This document shows, piece by piece, positions 18,708 through 27,958 of a stretch of 64,000 nt of DNA. Made by a program: the position numbers and the translations under genes. Position 1 is the first letter of the stretch. Every line of letters begins with the position of its first letter. Below the pieces are notes generated by a model. It had not been told where the DNA came from. It ran no database searches and saw nothing but the letters and a program-made list of their open reading frames with translations. Source of the DNA: Nitrosopumilus sp. (GTDB lineage: Archaea; Thermoproteota; Nitrososphaeria; Nitrososphaerales; Nitrosopumilaceae); assembly GCA_029862745.1 (NCBI GenBank), contig JAOTWS010000005.1, forward strand, positions 62,001-126,000. The letters run 5' to 3'.

Positions 18708-18980
18708 ATGCATAAGATCTTTAATGAATTATCTGATCTAGAATCCCGGCATATTTTATTTTCAATTATCAATAAATCAAAAAGCGTAGTTGCAATGTAA
18801 AAAGAATTGACAATTCCTAGTAGTTCAGTGTATAAAAAAATTCAAGATCTTGAAGGAAATACATTAATTTATTCTCAAATAACATTTACAAAGAATAAAC
18901 TCAAAACAAGATTGTATTGGAGTAGAATAACTAATACAAAAATCATCATTTCTAAATTTGAATCTATAATTACATTTTAA
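18708..18980 (+). pseudogene. Winged-helix regulator gene with premature TAA
   Basis: The frame from ATG 18708 reads MHKIFNELSDLESRHILFSI and INKSKSVVAM, then TAA at 18798-18800. It resumes in the same frame with KELTIPSSSVYKKIQDLE, a clear recognition-helix segment, and continues to a stop at 18978. The whole 90-codon frame looks like a small ArsR-like winged-helix regulator of a type frequent in thaumarchaea. The single internal stop, with the rest intact, points to a young pseudogene. It lies near the iron locus, but a regulatory link is speculative. Confidence 0.6.
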
Positions 18981-19193
18981 AAAATTACCATGAGCGAATT
19001 GCTTATGTTCAAAATTTATCTACTGACTATTATTTTTACGATTTATCTAAAATCCCATATACTAAAGGCAAGTGTATGAAATACTATGTTACACAGCAGG
19101 AATAATTTGTGTATACAAATATTCAGTGATTGCTATGAAAAATCAAATTTGAGTGTGTAATTATAATCTGTTTAAAAGTAAAAATAAAAAGTT

Positions 19194-19322
19194 TTATGCA
19201 AATAATGTTGTCTCTATCTTTTGTACTGGATGTTTGAATACATCGTTGTGAATTGTAGCAGTTATCTCTTTCTTAAAGATCATATCACATCTGTAACATT
19301 TCCAGACTGTTGTGGTTTGCAT
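19194..19322 (-). CDS. Small CxxC protein (42 residues)
   Basis: An open frame of 42 residues starting MQTTTVWKCYRCDMIFKK contains one CxxC pair (C9, C12) and two histidines downstream in TIHNDVFKH, giving a possible C2H2-type zinc site. It starts at ATG 19322 in an otherwise gene-poor region. Coding is supported by the finger-like residue pattern only. Many thaumarchaeal genomes carry such tiny zinc proteins of unknown role. Confidence 0.5.
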   Translation of the reverse strand: MQTTTVWKCYRCDMIFKKEITATIHNDVFKHPVQKIETTLFA

Positions 19323-19838
19323 AATGTGATATTTTTTCTTAAAATATAATACTGTCGTATGAATCATCACTAGATACAGGATAGGATGAAATCAATTTTC
19401 TGGTTATTATGTTATACTTTAGAATTGGGCCAAAGTTTACCCAATCCTATATGATATGATAGCTTAAACGGTTAGATGACTCTGTCGTATGAATTACTAT
19501 TGATATGAACAAATTTGTATAAAAGAAAGCGGTAGAATTTATCCATACAAATGATCAGCAGGATCTAAATACTATCACACTAATCAAACGTTATCCTAAT
19601 CTTTACAGGATCTGTCACCAAGATACTACCGGTAGTTTTTGGTCTTAAGATCCAAAATTATATTTCTCTTTTTCAAATTAAATTTAAAACAATTTACCCT
19701 CTAGCTTCTATTACCTATGAGTTTCTGATCTTCCCATCTTCATCATAATCTTTGATACTATGAAATTTCATGATGTCCGTAAGAATTTAACATAGGTGAT
19801 TTTTGTTGATCTATTGATATTTCCCAAAAACACACAGA
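19323..19838. other. Gene-free region with short repeats and palindromes
   Basis: No gene found. It contains a 13-bp direct repeat (CTGTCGTATGAAT at 19352-19364 and 19482-19494) and a perfect 12-bp palindrome, ACTACCGGTAGT, at 19625-19636. A TTTTGG/CCAAAA inverted pair then flanks a TCTTAAGAT loop just after it. These could be protein-binding sites, a terminator-like hairpin or relics of decayed sequence. Confidence 0.35.
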
Positions 19839-20999
19839 TTACTTAGATATTTTTCTCTCAAGTCTGTCTTCTAGTGGTATTTCAATTAAATCTCCCATTC
19901 TGAGATTCTTTAATCCATACGCAACTGCTTTTGCACCTTCATCGTCTTTTTCTAAACCTAGTAATGACATTAAATACGCTGCACCTGTTTTTCCTGCTAG
20001 TTCTCCAAAAACAATTCGTCGTCTGTTTCCTACTGCTCTAGGTGGAATTGGCTCATACGCTGCAGGGTTTCTAAGAATTGCTGCAAGATGTGTACCGGCT
20101 TTGTGTTTGTATGCTGAGCTCCCAACAATTGGTTTAGAATCATAAGGTACAATCTTTGTGTATTCTTCAATTAATCTAGATAGATCAAGTAGCATGTCTA
20201 ATCTCAAATCATTTGGTGATTTGTAAAGATATGTTAAGGCTACTGCCACTTCTGCAAGAGGTGGAATTCCTGTTCTTTCTCCAATACCGTCAATGGTAGT
20301 ATGAATTTGATCAACTCCTGCATCACATGCTGAAAATGCATTTGCAAGTGCAAAACCAATATCATTGTGAACGTGTGCATCTAATGGTACATCTACTACC
20401 TCTCTGACTTTCTTAACAAAATTGAACATCCCAATAGGACGCAAAATTCCAACAGTATCTGGAAGACTAATTCTATCAACACCTGCTTTTTCTATTGCCG
20501 TGCAAACTTTTAGCAAAAATTCTGGCTCTGCTCTACTTCCATCTTCTACAGTAAATCTGATTTTAAGACCGTGAGACTTTGCATACTCTACAGTTCCAAC
20601 TGCTCTCTCAAGTGCCTCTTCTCTTGAAATTCGTAGTTTGTCTTTTAGATGTATATCTGAAATTCCTAAATATGCTGCACACCACTTTGCATCACAATCT
20701 AATGAAGTATCTATGTCTTCTTTTAGTGCTCGTCCATGGGAAACAATATCTGCTTTTAATCCTTGTTTGATAATTGTCTTAGTTGCCTCTTTGTGGTCGC
20801 CTGATACAACTGGTGATATTTCTATTTGATCTACACCAAAATAATCTAACATCCACGCAATCTGAATCCTTTGTTTGTTTGTAAACGAAACACCAGGGTG
20901 TTGTTCCCCTTCTCGTAAAGTACTATCTAATATTCGTATCTTCTTTGGAGTCTTGTCATATGCATTGTAGATGTTTGCATAGTGATTCGGATCTTTCAT
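19839..20999 (-). CDS. Homocitrate synthase (LysS-type; isopropylmalate-synthase family)
   Basis: This 386-residue HMG-CoA-lyase-like TIM barrel has the family signature RILDSTLREGEQHPGV (about 22-37), the metal-binding HVHNDIGFALANA and the GIGERTGIPPLAEV segment. It lacks the C-terminal LeuA allosteric domain, as expected for the LysS/homocitrate synthase type. It condenses acetyl-CoA with 2-oxoglutarate, the first step of the aminoadipate route to lysine. Its position next to the lysW-lysXYZJ cluster supports homocitrate over 2-isopropylmalate. It is transcribed separately from a TATA box at 21026-21033 and is probably leaderless. Confidence 0.9.
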   Translation of the reverse strand: MKDPNHYANIYNAYDKTPKKIRILDSTLREGEQHPGVSFTNKQRIQIAWMLDYFGVDQIEISPVVSGDHKEATKTIIKQGLKADIVSHGRALKEDIDTSLDCDAKWCAAYLGISDIHLKDKLRISREEALERAVGTVEYAKSHGLKIRFTVEDGSRAEPEFLLKVCTAIEKAGVDRISLPDTVGILRPIGMFNFVKKVREVVDVPLDAHVHNDIGFALANAFSACDAGVDQIHTTIDGIGERTGIPPLAEVAVALTYLYKSPNDLRLDMLLDLSRLIEEYTKIVPYDSKPIVGSSAYKHKAGTHLAAILRNPAAYEPIPPRAVGNRRRIVFGELAGKTGAAYLMSLLGLEKDDEGAKAVAYGLKNLRMGDLIEIPLEDRLERKISK

Positions 21000-21025
21000 T
21001 ACTAAAATCGGTGAACTAGATCGAT

Positions 21026-21033
21026 GATATAAA
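21026..21033 (-). promoter_or_regulatory. TATA box for the homocitrate synthase gene
   Basis: On the minus strand the element TTTATATC is centred 30 bp before the ATG at 20999. It fits a leaderless transcript and separates this gene from the lrp-ended operon upstream. Confidence 0.5.
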
Positions 21034-21115
21034 CATATTCGTACTATTTTCGTTGGAAATAACTAGAAATGATCCTATATTAGTTCATTATTCAATTTAT
21101 AATACGAAAGTCGTT

Positions 21116-21535
21116 TTACACTATTTTTCTCAAAATTATTACGGTATTGGTATCTACAACACCTGGAATTTTTCTTAATGCGTCAATTGTATTGTTGATC
21201 TCAGAAATACTTGAACCACTCATTATTGTTGTAATGTCATATTGTCCCGTTATCTCATAAACTGTTTTTATTCCGTCCAACTTGGCAAGCTTCAGAGAAA
21301 CTTTGGATGTGTCCATTGCGGAATCTACTGAAACTAAAACAATTGCACTTGTTGTATTTTCCTCGCCAAGTTCTAAAGTAAATTTTTTAATAGTTTTGTT
21401 ATCAACTAAATTTTTTACACGTCTTCTAACTGCTGATTCTGATAACTTTAATTTTTTTCCAATGTCTACAAATGATTCTCTTGCATCTTCTTTGAGGTAA
21501 CCAATAATTTTTTCATCTATACTGTCTTTATACAT
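21116..21535 (-). CDS. Lrp/AsnC-family regulator (LysM-like)
   Basis: The protein (139 residues) has an N-terminal winged helix (FVDIGKKLKLSESAVRRRV, about 20-38) and a C-terminal RAM/AsnC ligand domain (about 65-139; KTVYEITGQYDITTIMSG, RKIPGVVDTNTVIIL). It is the last gene of the arginine/lysine operon and overlaps the lysJ 3' end by 8 bp. In Sulfolobus an Lrp-type protein called LysM controls the lysine cluster, so lysine- or arginine-responsive control of this operon is a reasonable inference from location. Confidence 0.88.
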   Translation of the reverse strand: MYKDSIDEKIIGYLKEDARESFVDIGKKLKLSESAVRRRVKNLVDNKTIKKFTLELGEENTTSAIVLVSVDSAMDTSKVSLKLAKLDGIKTVYEITGQYDITTIMSGSSISEINNTIDALRKIPGVVDTNTVIILRKIV

Positions 21536-22703
21536 TAAGTTTTTTCTCCTCTTCAGTTAGTACAATATCTAAAATATCTAAAACTTTTCTTATATCATCT
21601 TCGGATATTACTAAAGGAGGAAGAATTCTTAGTATGTTTCTGCCTGAGTATAGCATGAGAACTCCTTTTTTTATCAATGCCATCAAAATACCTTTTACTT
21701 CAAATTTCATCTCTACTCCTATCATTAGTCCCATCCCTCTGACTTCTCTAATTATGGTGTGTTTCTCTTTTAGTTTTTCTAAACCCTCTCTGAATATTTT
21801 TCCCATTTTTTCAGAATTTTCAATCAATCCATCCTCAGTTAATGCCTTAAGTGCTGCAATTCCTGCTGCACAAGATAATGGGTTACCACCAAATGTTGAT
21901 GAGTGTTCTCCTTTACTCATTGTAGCTAAAATATCGTGTCTTACAAGTGTGGCTCCCATTGGAACTCCACCTGCAATTCCTTTTGCAAGGCACAAAATAT
22001 CTGGAGCTGTATTCCAATGATCACAAGCCCAAATTCGTCCAGTTCTACCAAGACCAGCTTGTATTTCGTCGAAGATTAACAGAATTCCTTTTTCATCACA
22101 AAGTTTTCTTACTTCTTGCAAAAATCTCTCTGGTGCAACATTTATTCCACTTTCACCCTGTATTGGTTCTAAAATCACAAATGCAGTATCTTTATCAATT
22201 ACTGAACGAAGAGATTCAATATCTCCAAATGATGCGAAGGAAACTTTCTCAACAAGTGGTTCAAATGCTTTTTTATATTTTGGATTAAATGTTAATGATA
22301 ATGCTCCCAGTGATTTTCCATGGTATGATCCTTTCATTGCCACCATTCCTTTTTTACCTGTAAACTTTCTTGCAAATTTTATAGCTGCTTCAATTGCTTC
22401 TGCACCGCTGTTGTTTAGATGAACTTGTGTGAGTCCTTTTGGTGCTAATTTGATAAGTATTTGTAAAAATTCCTCTCTTGTCTTGTTGTATAATGAACTG
22501 TGAACTGTAATGATTTTGTCAATCTGTTCTTTGATTGCATTGTTCACTCTTTGATTTTGATGACCCACTAGTGATACTCCATACCCTCCCATACAATCGA
22601 TGTATTCTTTTCCGTCTACATCCCATACATGACATCCTACCCCTTTTTCAATTGTTACTGGAAACCTCTGATAGAGATTTCCCATGAATTGATCTTCACT
22701 CAT
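21528..22703 (-). CDS. lysJ: [LysW]-aminoadipate semialdehyde / glutamate semialdehyde aminotransferase
   Basis: A 391-residue class III PLP aminotransferase. GSYHGKSLGALSLTFNPKY, the PLP-ring Asp region LIFDEIQAGLGRTG and the Schiff-base lysine in LCLAKGIAGGVPMGA are present. It overlaps the kinase gene start by 8 bp and sits between lysZ and the Lrp gene. In archaea this enzyme works on both LysW-aminoadipate semialdehyde (lysine) and LysW-glutamate semialdehyde (ornithine), so it is LysJ/ArgD bifunctional by context. Confidence 0.92.
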   Translation of the reverse strand: MSEDQFMGNLYQRFPVTIEKGVGCHVWDVDGKEYIDCMGGYGVSLVGHQNQRVNNAIKEQIDKIITVHSSLYNKTREEFLQILIKLAPKGLTQVHLNNSGAEAIEAAIKFARKFTGKKGMVAMKGSYHGKSLGALSLTFNPKYKKAFEPLVEKVSFASFGDIESLRSVIDKDTAFVILEPIQGESGINVAPERFLQEVRKLCDEKGILLIFDEIQAGLGRTGRIWACDHWNTAPDILCLAKGIAGGVPMGATLVRHDILATMSKGEHSSTFGGNPLSCAAGIAALKALTEDGLIENSEKMGKIFREGLEKLKEKHTIIREVRGMGLMIGVEMKFEVKGILMALIKKGVLMLYSGRNILRILPPLVISEDDIRKVLDILDIVLTEEEKKLNV

Positions 22704-23499
22704 TTTTTATTACCGTACAGTTATCATGTGCAATTGCCGCTGATATAGGATTTTCTTTTTGACCGTTTGCAATCAATGCCTCTTTTACTCCCATATCTAG
22801 TGCTTCAGTAGATGCTAGGATCTTCTTTTCCATACCTGGTCCAATTTTTGATCTGATCTCTTTTGCTTCAGCAAGCGTCAGTTTTGTAACTAACATATCA
22901 TCCATTAGTAATCCATCTACATTTGTGATGAATAATACTCTGCTACAACCCACTTTGCCTGCTACATATGCTGCAGCTCTGTCTCCGTCAACGTTGAGGA
23001 ATTCTGATTCTTCGCTGATGGCAATGGGTGAAATTACAGGTGTTAATCCTTGCTCTAAGAGTAATTTGATAAATTTGGAGTTGACATCGGTGATTTTTCC
23101 AGTATATCCGCCGTCAATTGCCTGTTTTCTACCTTTTTCATTCATTATGAGAAGTTTCTTTTTTCTATCGGCTTGAATTATTTTTGCATCTACTCCTGAA
23201 AGACCAATTGCATTAACGCCATTTTTCTGAAGCATCTGAACTATTGTTTTGTTTATTCTGCCAGACATTACCATTGTAAAAATCTCTGCAGTTTCTTTAT
23301 CCGTATATCTACTTTTGATTCCACTTGGTGATGTTACAAACTTTGGTTCTTTTCCAAGTTGTTTACAAACTTTTGTGACTTCTTTACCTCCACCATGAAC
23401 TAGAATTATTCCTTCAGTCTCTGCAATTTTTTTAATGTCTGTAATTATGGACGGGTGGAGATTATCAACAACACTTCCACCAATCTTAATTGTGATCAT
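22696..23499 (-). CDS. lysZ: [LysW]-aminoadipate / glutamate kinase
   Basis: This 267-residue amino-acid kinase family protein begins MITIKIGGSVVDNL and has IILVHGGGKEVTKVC, the ArgB/LysZ nucleotide and substrate loops, and FLNVDGDRAAAYVAGKVG near the C-terminus. It phosphorylates the side-chain carboxylate of the LysW-bound intermediate. It is separated from the reductase gene by 2 bp and overlaps lysJ, so it is inside the same operon. The single copy in this window presumably serves both lysine and arginine routes. Confidence 0.92.
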   Translation of the reverse strand: MITIKIGGSVVDNLHPSIITDIKKIAETEGIILVHGGGKEVTKVCKQLGKEPKFVTSPSGIKSRYTDKETAEIFTMVMSGRINKTIVQMLQKNGVNAIGLSGVDAKIIQADRKKKLLIMNEKGRKQAIDGGYTGKITDVNSKFIKLLLEQGLTPVISPIAISEESEFLNVDGDRAAAYVAGKVGCSRVLFITNVDGLLMDDMLVTKLTLAEAKEIRSKIGPGMEKKILASTEALDMGVKEALIANGQKENPISAAIAHDNCTVIKNE

Positions 23500-23501
23500 T
23501 T

Positions 23502-24551
23502 CTAAACAGGAGTTAGTGGAGTATATCTTAGTCCATCCATTTCATCAAAGCCACACATAACATTCATGTTTTGAATAGCAGATCCCGCTGCACCTTTCAT
23601 CAGATTGTCTGATGCAGACATTGCAATTAATCTATTGTTGTCTTCATCTATATCAAAACCAATATCACAAAAGTTTGAACCAACAAGGAATTTTGGATCT
23701 GGGAATTTGTATAATCCTTTTTTATCTCGAATCAGTCTGATGAATTTCTCTTCTCCATAAACTTCACGATATAATTTCCACAATTCTTTTTCTCCAATAT
23801 CTTTTTTCAAGAATGTGTGATTTGTACACAAGATACCACGAACTACGTCAACTGCATGCGGACTCATCGAAACGCGAATTTTCTTTCCTGCAATTTCGCT
23901 TAATTCTTGTTCAATCTCACCAGTATGTCTATGCTTTGCTGGTTTATATGGTCTGATAACTCCTGCTCTCATTGCATGTGCAGTTCCTGAACCAGAACCT
24001 GCACCTGATGAACCAATCTTTGAATCAACTATGATGTGTTCAGTGTCAATAATATCATTTCTGATTAATGGTGCAAGTGCAAGTATTGATGTTACTGCCA
24101 TACATCCTGGACATGAAACAAGCTGTGCTTTTTTGATTTGCTCTCTGTGTAATTCAGGAACTCCAAAAACTGATTTTGTTAAATAATCTGGATGTGGATG
24201 TTCCCAGCCATACCATTTGTCATATGCTTCTTGATTGTGTAATCTATAGTCTGCACTCAAATCAATTATTTTGATTCCTCTGTCATATAGTGCCTTTACA
24301 ATCTCAGTCGCAGTCCCATGAGGAACTGCTGTGAACACTACATCACATTTGTCAGTTAATTTGTCATAATCTAATTCTGAAAAAGTCAGATCGGTAAATC
24401 CTTTCAGACTTGGTTGAACTCTGTGAAGATATTCTCCAACATGTTGTCTTGATGTTACCATGCTGATCTCAACATCTGGGTGATTGACTAAAAGACGAAG
24501 CGTCTCTCCACCTACATAACCTGATGCTCCTACTATACCTACCTTCAACAT
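23502..24551 (-). CDS. lysY: [LysW]-aminoadipyl / glutamyl phosphate reductase
   Basis: The 349-residue protein matches ArgC/LysY. It has an N-terminal Rossmann motif, VGIVGASGYVGGETLRLL, the catalytic cysteine in LVSCPGCMAVTS, and the conserved histidine stretch PAKHRHTGEIEQEL. It reduces the acyl phosphate made by LysZ to the semialdehyde with NADPH. The gene sits between lysX (25-bp gap) and lysZ. The start at ATG 24551 begins directly with the Rossmann strand. Confidence 0.93.
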   Translation of the reverse strand: MLKVGIVGASGYVGGETLRLLVNHPDVEISMVTSRQHVGEYLHRVQPSLKGFTDLTFSELDYDKLTDKCDVVFTAVPHGTATEIVKALYDRGIKIIDLSADYRLHNQEAYDKWYGWEHPHPDYLTKSVFGVPELHREQIKKAQLVSCPGCMAVTSILALAPLIRNDIIDTEHIIVDSKIGSSGAGSGSGTAHAMRAGVIRPYKPAKHRHTGEIEQELSEIAGKKIRVSMSPHAVDVVRGILCTNHTFLKKDIGEKELWKLYREVYGEEKFIRLIRDKKGLYKFPDPKFLVGSNFCDIGFDIDEDNNRLIAMSASDNLMKGAAGSAIQNMNVMCGFDEMDGLRYTPLTPV

Positions 24552-24576
24552 AAACCTCCTCGTGAAGACCTATAAT

Positions 24577-25434
24577 TTATTTCCTAACGTAATCTAGCGT
24601 AAATTTTACCATTTCTTGTGGTATATTTCGTTGCGCAACTCTTGCCAGTCCCTTGAATTCAACTGTGTTGTTGACTTCATGAATGACTAAACCTTTCTTG
24701 TCATCCTCCATCATGTCAATCCCTAAAATTCCACCACCCATTGCTTTTGATGCTTTGATTGCCATATCTTCCATCTCTTTTGTGATCTTACAAAGTTCTG
24801 GATCTGCACCCAATGCGATATTTGTCTTAAAACCACCAGATGATTTTCTGTACATGGCTGCAATGGCTTGGTCTCCTATTGTAATAATCCTGATGTCTCT
24901 TGGTGGTCTTTTGATTAATTCTTGTAAATAGTAAATCCTGTCGTGTGGACTATCTGTAATGTCTCTAATTTCAAAAACTGCTTCCATCGTGTCTTTGTCT
25001 TTTAATGGCATTACTCCTCTTCCCCAACTTCCAATTACTGGTTTGATTACCAGAGGAAATCCAACTTTTTCTAAATTCACTGCTGCACTCTCACTTGAGA
25101 ATGAAAAATATGTTTTTGGTGTTGGAATGTTATGTTTTTTCAATAATAATGTCATAAACATTTTATTTCCACAAATATTTGCAACTTCAAACTTATTTAG
25201 TACTGGAATATCTAAAAATTCTAGACTTGCTGTAAAATGAAGACCTCTGAAATAACTAACACATCTTTCTAAGACAACATCTCCTAAATCATAGTCTTCT
25301 TTTTTACTATCTGTGTTGATTTGAGTGATTTTTGCGTCTAACATCACTACATTGTGTCCTAGATCGATTGCTTCTTTCTGAAGCATCTTTTCTTCCGCTC
25401 TTAGGCGGTCAAACACGATACAGACCTTTGACAT
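24577..25434 (-). CDS. LysX/ArgX-family LysW ligase, copy 2 (ATP-grasp)
   Basis: A 285-residue ATP-grasp ligase paralogous to the one at 11456-12298. Shared landmarks are PLVIKPVIGSWGRGVMPL, LIKRPPRDIRIITIGD and VIHEVNNTVEFKGLARV. It couples the first substrate to LysW. The operon contains argG just upstream and the shared lysYZJ downstream, so this copy may be the glutamate-specific ArgX while copy 1 is LysX. That division is inference from context and the differing VEFKG/TEYKN motif. The ATG at 25434 shares one base with the lysW stop (TAATG). Confidence 0.9.
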   Translation of the reverse strand: MSKVCIVFDRLRAEEKMLQKEAIDLGHNVVMLDAKITQINTDSKKEDYDLGDVVLERCVSYFRGLHFTASLEFLDIPVLNKFEVANICGNKMFMTLLLKKHNIPTPKTYFSFSSESAAVNLEKVGFPLVIKPVIGSWGRGVMPLKDKDTMEAVFEIRDITDSPHDRIYYLQELIKRPPRDIRIITIGDQAIAAMYRKSSGGFKTNIALGADPELCKITKEMEDMAIKASKAMGGGILGIDMMEDDKKGLVIHEVNNTVEFKGLARVAQRNIPQEMVKFTLDYVRK

Positions 25435-25601
25435 TACTCTCCCCAGTCTTCGCCTACGCTTTCTGCTTGCTTAAGCTCAACATTTGATCCATCTTTTTTT
25501 GCGATTTCAAAGTCAGCACCACAATCAGGACAGGAGACTATTTCTCCAACTGAGGCATCCTCTGGGATATTTATTATTGCATCACATTCTGGGCATTTCA
25601 T
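25434..25601 (-). CDS. lysW: LysW amino-group carrier protein, copy 2 (canonical EDWGE tail)
   Basis: This 55-residue zinc-ribbon carrier starts MKCPECDAIINIPEDA, has a second cysteine pair in VSCPDCGADFE, and ends in VGEDWGE. The terminal Glu is the residue that links to aminoadipate or glutamate in characterised LysW. It overlaps the argG stop by 4 bp (ATGA) and the ligase start by 1 bp, so translation is tightly coupled. It differs from copy 1 in the last residue and through much of the middle region. Confidence 0.93.
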   Translation of the reverse strand: MKCPECDAIINIPEDASVGEIVSCPDCGADFEIAKKDGSNVELKQAESVGEDWGE

Positions 25602-26797
25602 ATTTTTTTTGAACTTTTCTTTTGTAATTTATTAGCTTCTGTAGACTGCATTCCCCATAACTCTACAAATCCTTTAGCCGATCTTTGATCAAATGTAGAT
25701 TCTGTTCCATATGTAGCAATCTTGTGACTATACAACGAGTTCTTGGACTTTCTTCCTACAACTCTGAGACTTCCTTTGAATAACTTGAGTTTCACAGTCC
25801 CAGTAACTGGTTTTTGTGATGCTTCAATAAATCCATCTAAATCTGATTTAAGTGGATCTTGCCATAATCCTGAATATGTTAAATATGCCCATTCATCATC
25901 TATTAATGATTTAAATTTATTTTCATGTTTAGTGTGTACCATTTTTTCTAAATCCATATGTGCTTCAATTAGGCAGGTTGCTGCTGGGGTTTCATAAACT
26001 TCTCTTGATTTAATTCCAACAACTCTGTCTTCGATATGGTCTACAATCCCAACACCTGCATCACCTGCTTTCTTGTTCATATACTCAATTAATTTTTGAC
26101 CTTCCATTATCTTTCCGTCCACACCAATTGGGATTCCTTGTTGAAATTGTATCTCTAAGTATGTTGGCTTATCTGGCAAGTTTTTTGTTTTAACCCAAAT
26201 GAATGCATCATCTGGTGGTTCGTTGTATGGGTCTTCTAATACCCCACCTTCAATTGCACGTCCCCATAAGTTTTGATCAATACTGAATCTTTTTGCAACA
26301 GCATCAATTTCTATACCGTGCTTTTTTGCAAATTTTAATTCAGTTTTTCTGTCTAGATTTTTATCTCTAATTGGAGCTATGATTGGAAGGTCCGAACCAG
26401 AACGTAGTGTGATATCAAAACGTACTTGATCATTTCCTTTACCTGAACAACCATGTGCAAGTGATGTGACTTTTTCTTTTTTTGCAATTTCTAATACTTT
26501 TTCTGCGATAAGTGGTCTTGCAAGAGCTGTTGCAAGACAATACTTTTTCTGATAAAGTGCATTGGCTTTAATTGCTGGAAAGATGTAATTTTTGACAAAT
26601 TCTTTCCGTGCATCTACATTGTAGTGTTTTTTTACTCCGAGTTTTTTTGCTTTGGCTGCAATTTTTTTACTGTCATCACCCTGTCCTACATCTACTGTTA
26701 CTGTGATTACATCCATGTCGTGTTCTTCTTGTAGGTATTTTACAACAACTGAAGTATCTAATCCTCCAGAAAATGCAAGAATTCCTTTTTGAGTCAT
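25598..26797 (-). CDS. argG: Argininosuccinate synthase
   Basis: The 399-residue product has the N-type ATP pyrophosphatase loop ILAFSGGLDTSVVVKYL (about 6-22), the HGCSGKGNDQVRFD segment and RAIEGGVLEDPYNEPPDDAF, all diagnostic of ArgG. It joins citrulline and aspartate in arginine synthesis. It is the first gene of the operon argG-lysW-lysX/argX-lysY-lysZ-lysJ-lrp, and shares a 132-bp divergent promoter region with the ABC transporter. The C-terminus is lysine-rich (KLQKKSSKKI). Confidence 0.96.
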   Translation of the reverse strand: MTQKGILAFSGGLDTSVVVKYLQEEHDMDVITVTVDVGQGDDSKKIAAKAKKLGVKKHYNVDARKEFVKNYIFPAIKANALYQKKYCLATALARPLIAEKVLEIAKKEKVTSLAHGCSGKGNDQVRFDITLRSGSDLPIIAPIRDKNLDRKTELKFAKKHGIEIDAVAKRFSIDQNLWGRAIEGGVLEDPYNEPPDDAFIWVKTKNLPDKPTYLEIQFQQGIPIGVDGKIMEGQKLIEYMNKKAGDAGVGIVDHIEDRVVGIKSREVYETPAATCLIEAHMDLEKMVHTKHENKFKSLIDDEWAYLTYSGLWQDPLKSDLDGFIEASQKPVTGTVKLKLFKGSLRVVGRKSKNSLYSHKIATYGTESTFDQRSAKGFVELWGMQSTEANKLQKKSSKKI

Positions 26798-26929
26798 AAA
26801 ACATCTTTTCCGTCGTAATTTGGAATTTATCTTTTGTGTTGGCGGATAATTTGATAATTTTGAAAAAATTTCTGACTAGCTTGAGCTAAAATTCGATGAT
26901 TATTTAACCGTGAAATATAACGCTGTTTT

Positions 26930-27958
26930 ATGAAGTCTCGATCGCTGATTTTTGCCAGTACTGTAGGAATTATTTTGCTTTCTGCACTGGGGATTGCTCT
27001 TAATTCTGGTGATACTATATATGAAAACAAGATTCGCATCGCTTATTTTCCAAATATAGGGCATGTTATCCCAATAGTTGGGATGGAAAAAGGCTTTTTT
27101 GCAAAAAGTTTAGGAGATGATGTTAAAATTGAATCTAGAGTTTTTGATAGCGGACCTCAAGCAATAGAATCATTGTTTGCAAATTCTATAGATCTTGCTT
27201 ATGTAGGACCTGGCCCAGCAATTACTGGATTTTTGAATTCAGAGAATCACAACGTAAAGATTCTTGCAGGTGCAGCAAGTGGTGGTGCTAGTTTTATTGT
27301 TCATCCTGATTCTCAAATCCTATCTGCCTCTGATTTTGCAGGAAAAAAAATTGCAACACCTCAAATTGGAAACACTCAGGATGTTTCACTGAGAAGCTAT
27401 TTGTTTGAAAATGGATTAAAATCAGCTGATAAAGGTGGTTCTGTAGTTATTTACAATATTCCAAATCCTGATATTTACACCTTATTTGTAAAAGGTGATA
27501 TTGATGGTGCATGGGTTGCAGAACCATGGGCAACTATTTTAGAAACTGAACTTGGTGGAAAAAGATTATTTTATGAAGAGGATCTGTGGCCAAACAAAAA
27601 GTTTGCATCTGTTCTTTTAATTGGGAATGTTGATTATGTTGAGAATCACTTGCAAGTGGTTTCTAATTTCTTAACATCTCATCATGAAACAGCTACTTGG
27701 ATTAATCAAAACCCCGTAGAAACTAGAATTATCTTTAATGATTTTATAAAATCTCATCTGGGAAAATCATTATCTGATGATGTTGTGGATATTGCGTTGT
27801 CTAATCTTGTAATTACTGATGATCCTCAAAGTGACTCTGTTTATTCCTTTGCAAAAAAAGCTGATGCGCTAGGGTACTTGGGAAGAAATGGTTATGATTT
27901 GACTGGAATTTTTTATTCTTTTGATTCAAATCCTGGTTTGAAGGAGATAACTAGATGA
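26930..27958 (+). CDS. ABC transporter substrate-binding protein (NMT1/SsuA/TauA-like)
   Basis: The 342-residue protein has an N-terminal hydrophobic signal or anchor (LIFASTVGIILLSALGIAL). The NMT1-type periplasmic fold follows: IRIAYFPNIGHVIPIVGMEKG, IDLAYVGPGPAITGFL, and GDIDGAWVAEPWATI. No lipobox cysteine is visible, so it is probably anchored by the uncleaved segment. This family binds small anions or heterocycles such as sulfonates, nitrate, bicarbonate or thiamine precursors; the ligand cannot be chosen from sequence. It overlaps the ATPase gene by 4 bp and starts a three-gene operon. Confidence 0.9.
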   Translation: MKSRSLIFASTVGIILLSALGIALNSGDTIYENKIRIAYFPNIGHVIPIVGMEKGFFAKSLGDDVKIESRVFDSGPQAIESLFANSIDLAYVGPGPAITGFLNSENHNVKILAGAASGGASFIVHPDSQILSASDFAGKKIATPQIGNTQDVSLRSYLFENGLKSADKGGSVVIYNIPNPDIYTLFVKGDIDGAWVAEPWATILETELGGKRLFYEEDLWPNKKFASVLLIGNVDYVENHLQVVSNFLTSHHETATWINQNPVETRIIFNDFIKSHLGKSLSDDVVDIALSNLVITDDPQSDSVYSFAKKADALGYLGRNGYDLTGIFYSFDSNPGLKEITR

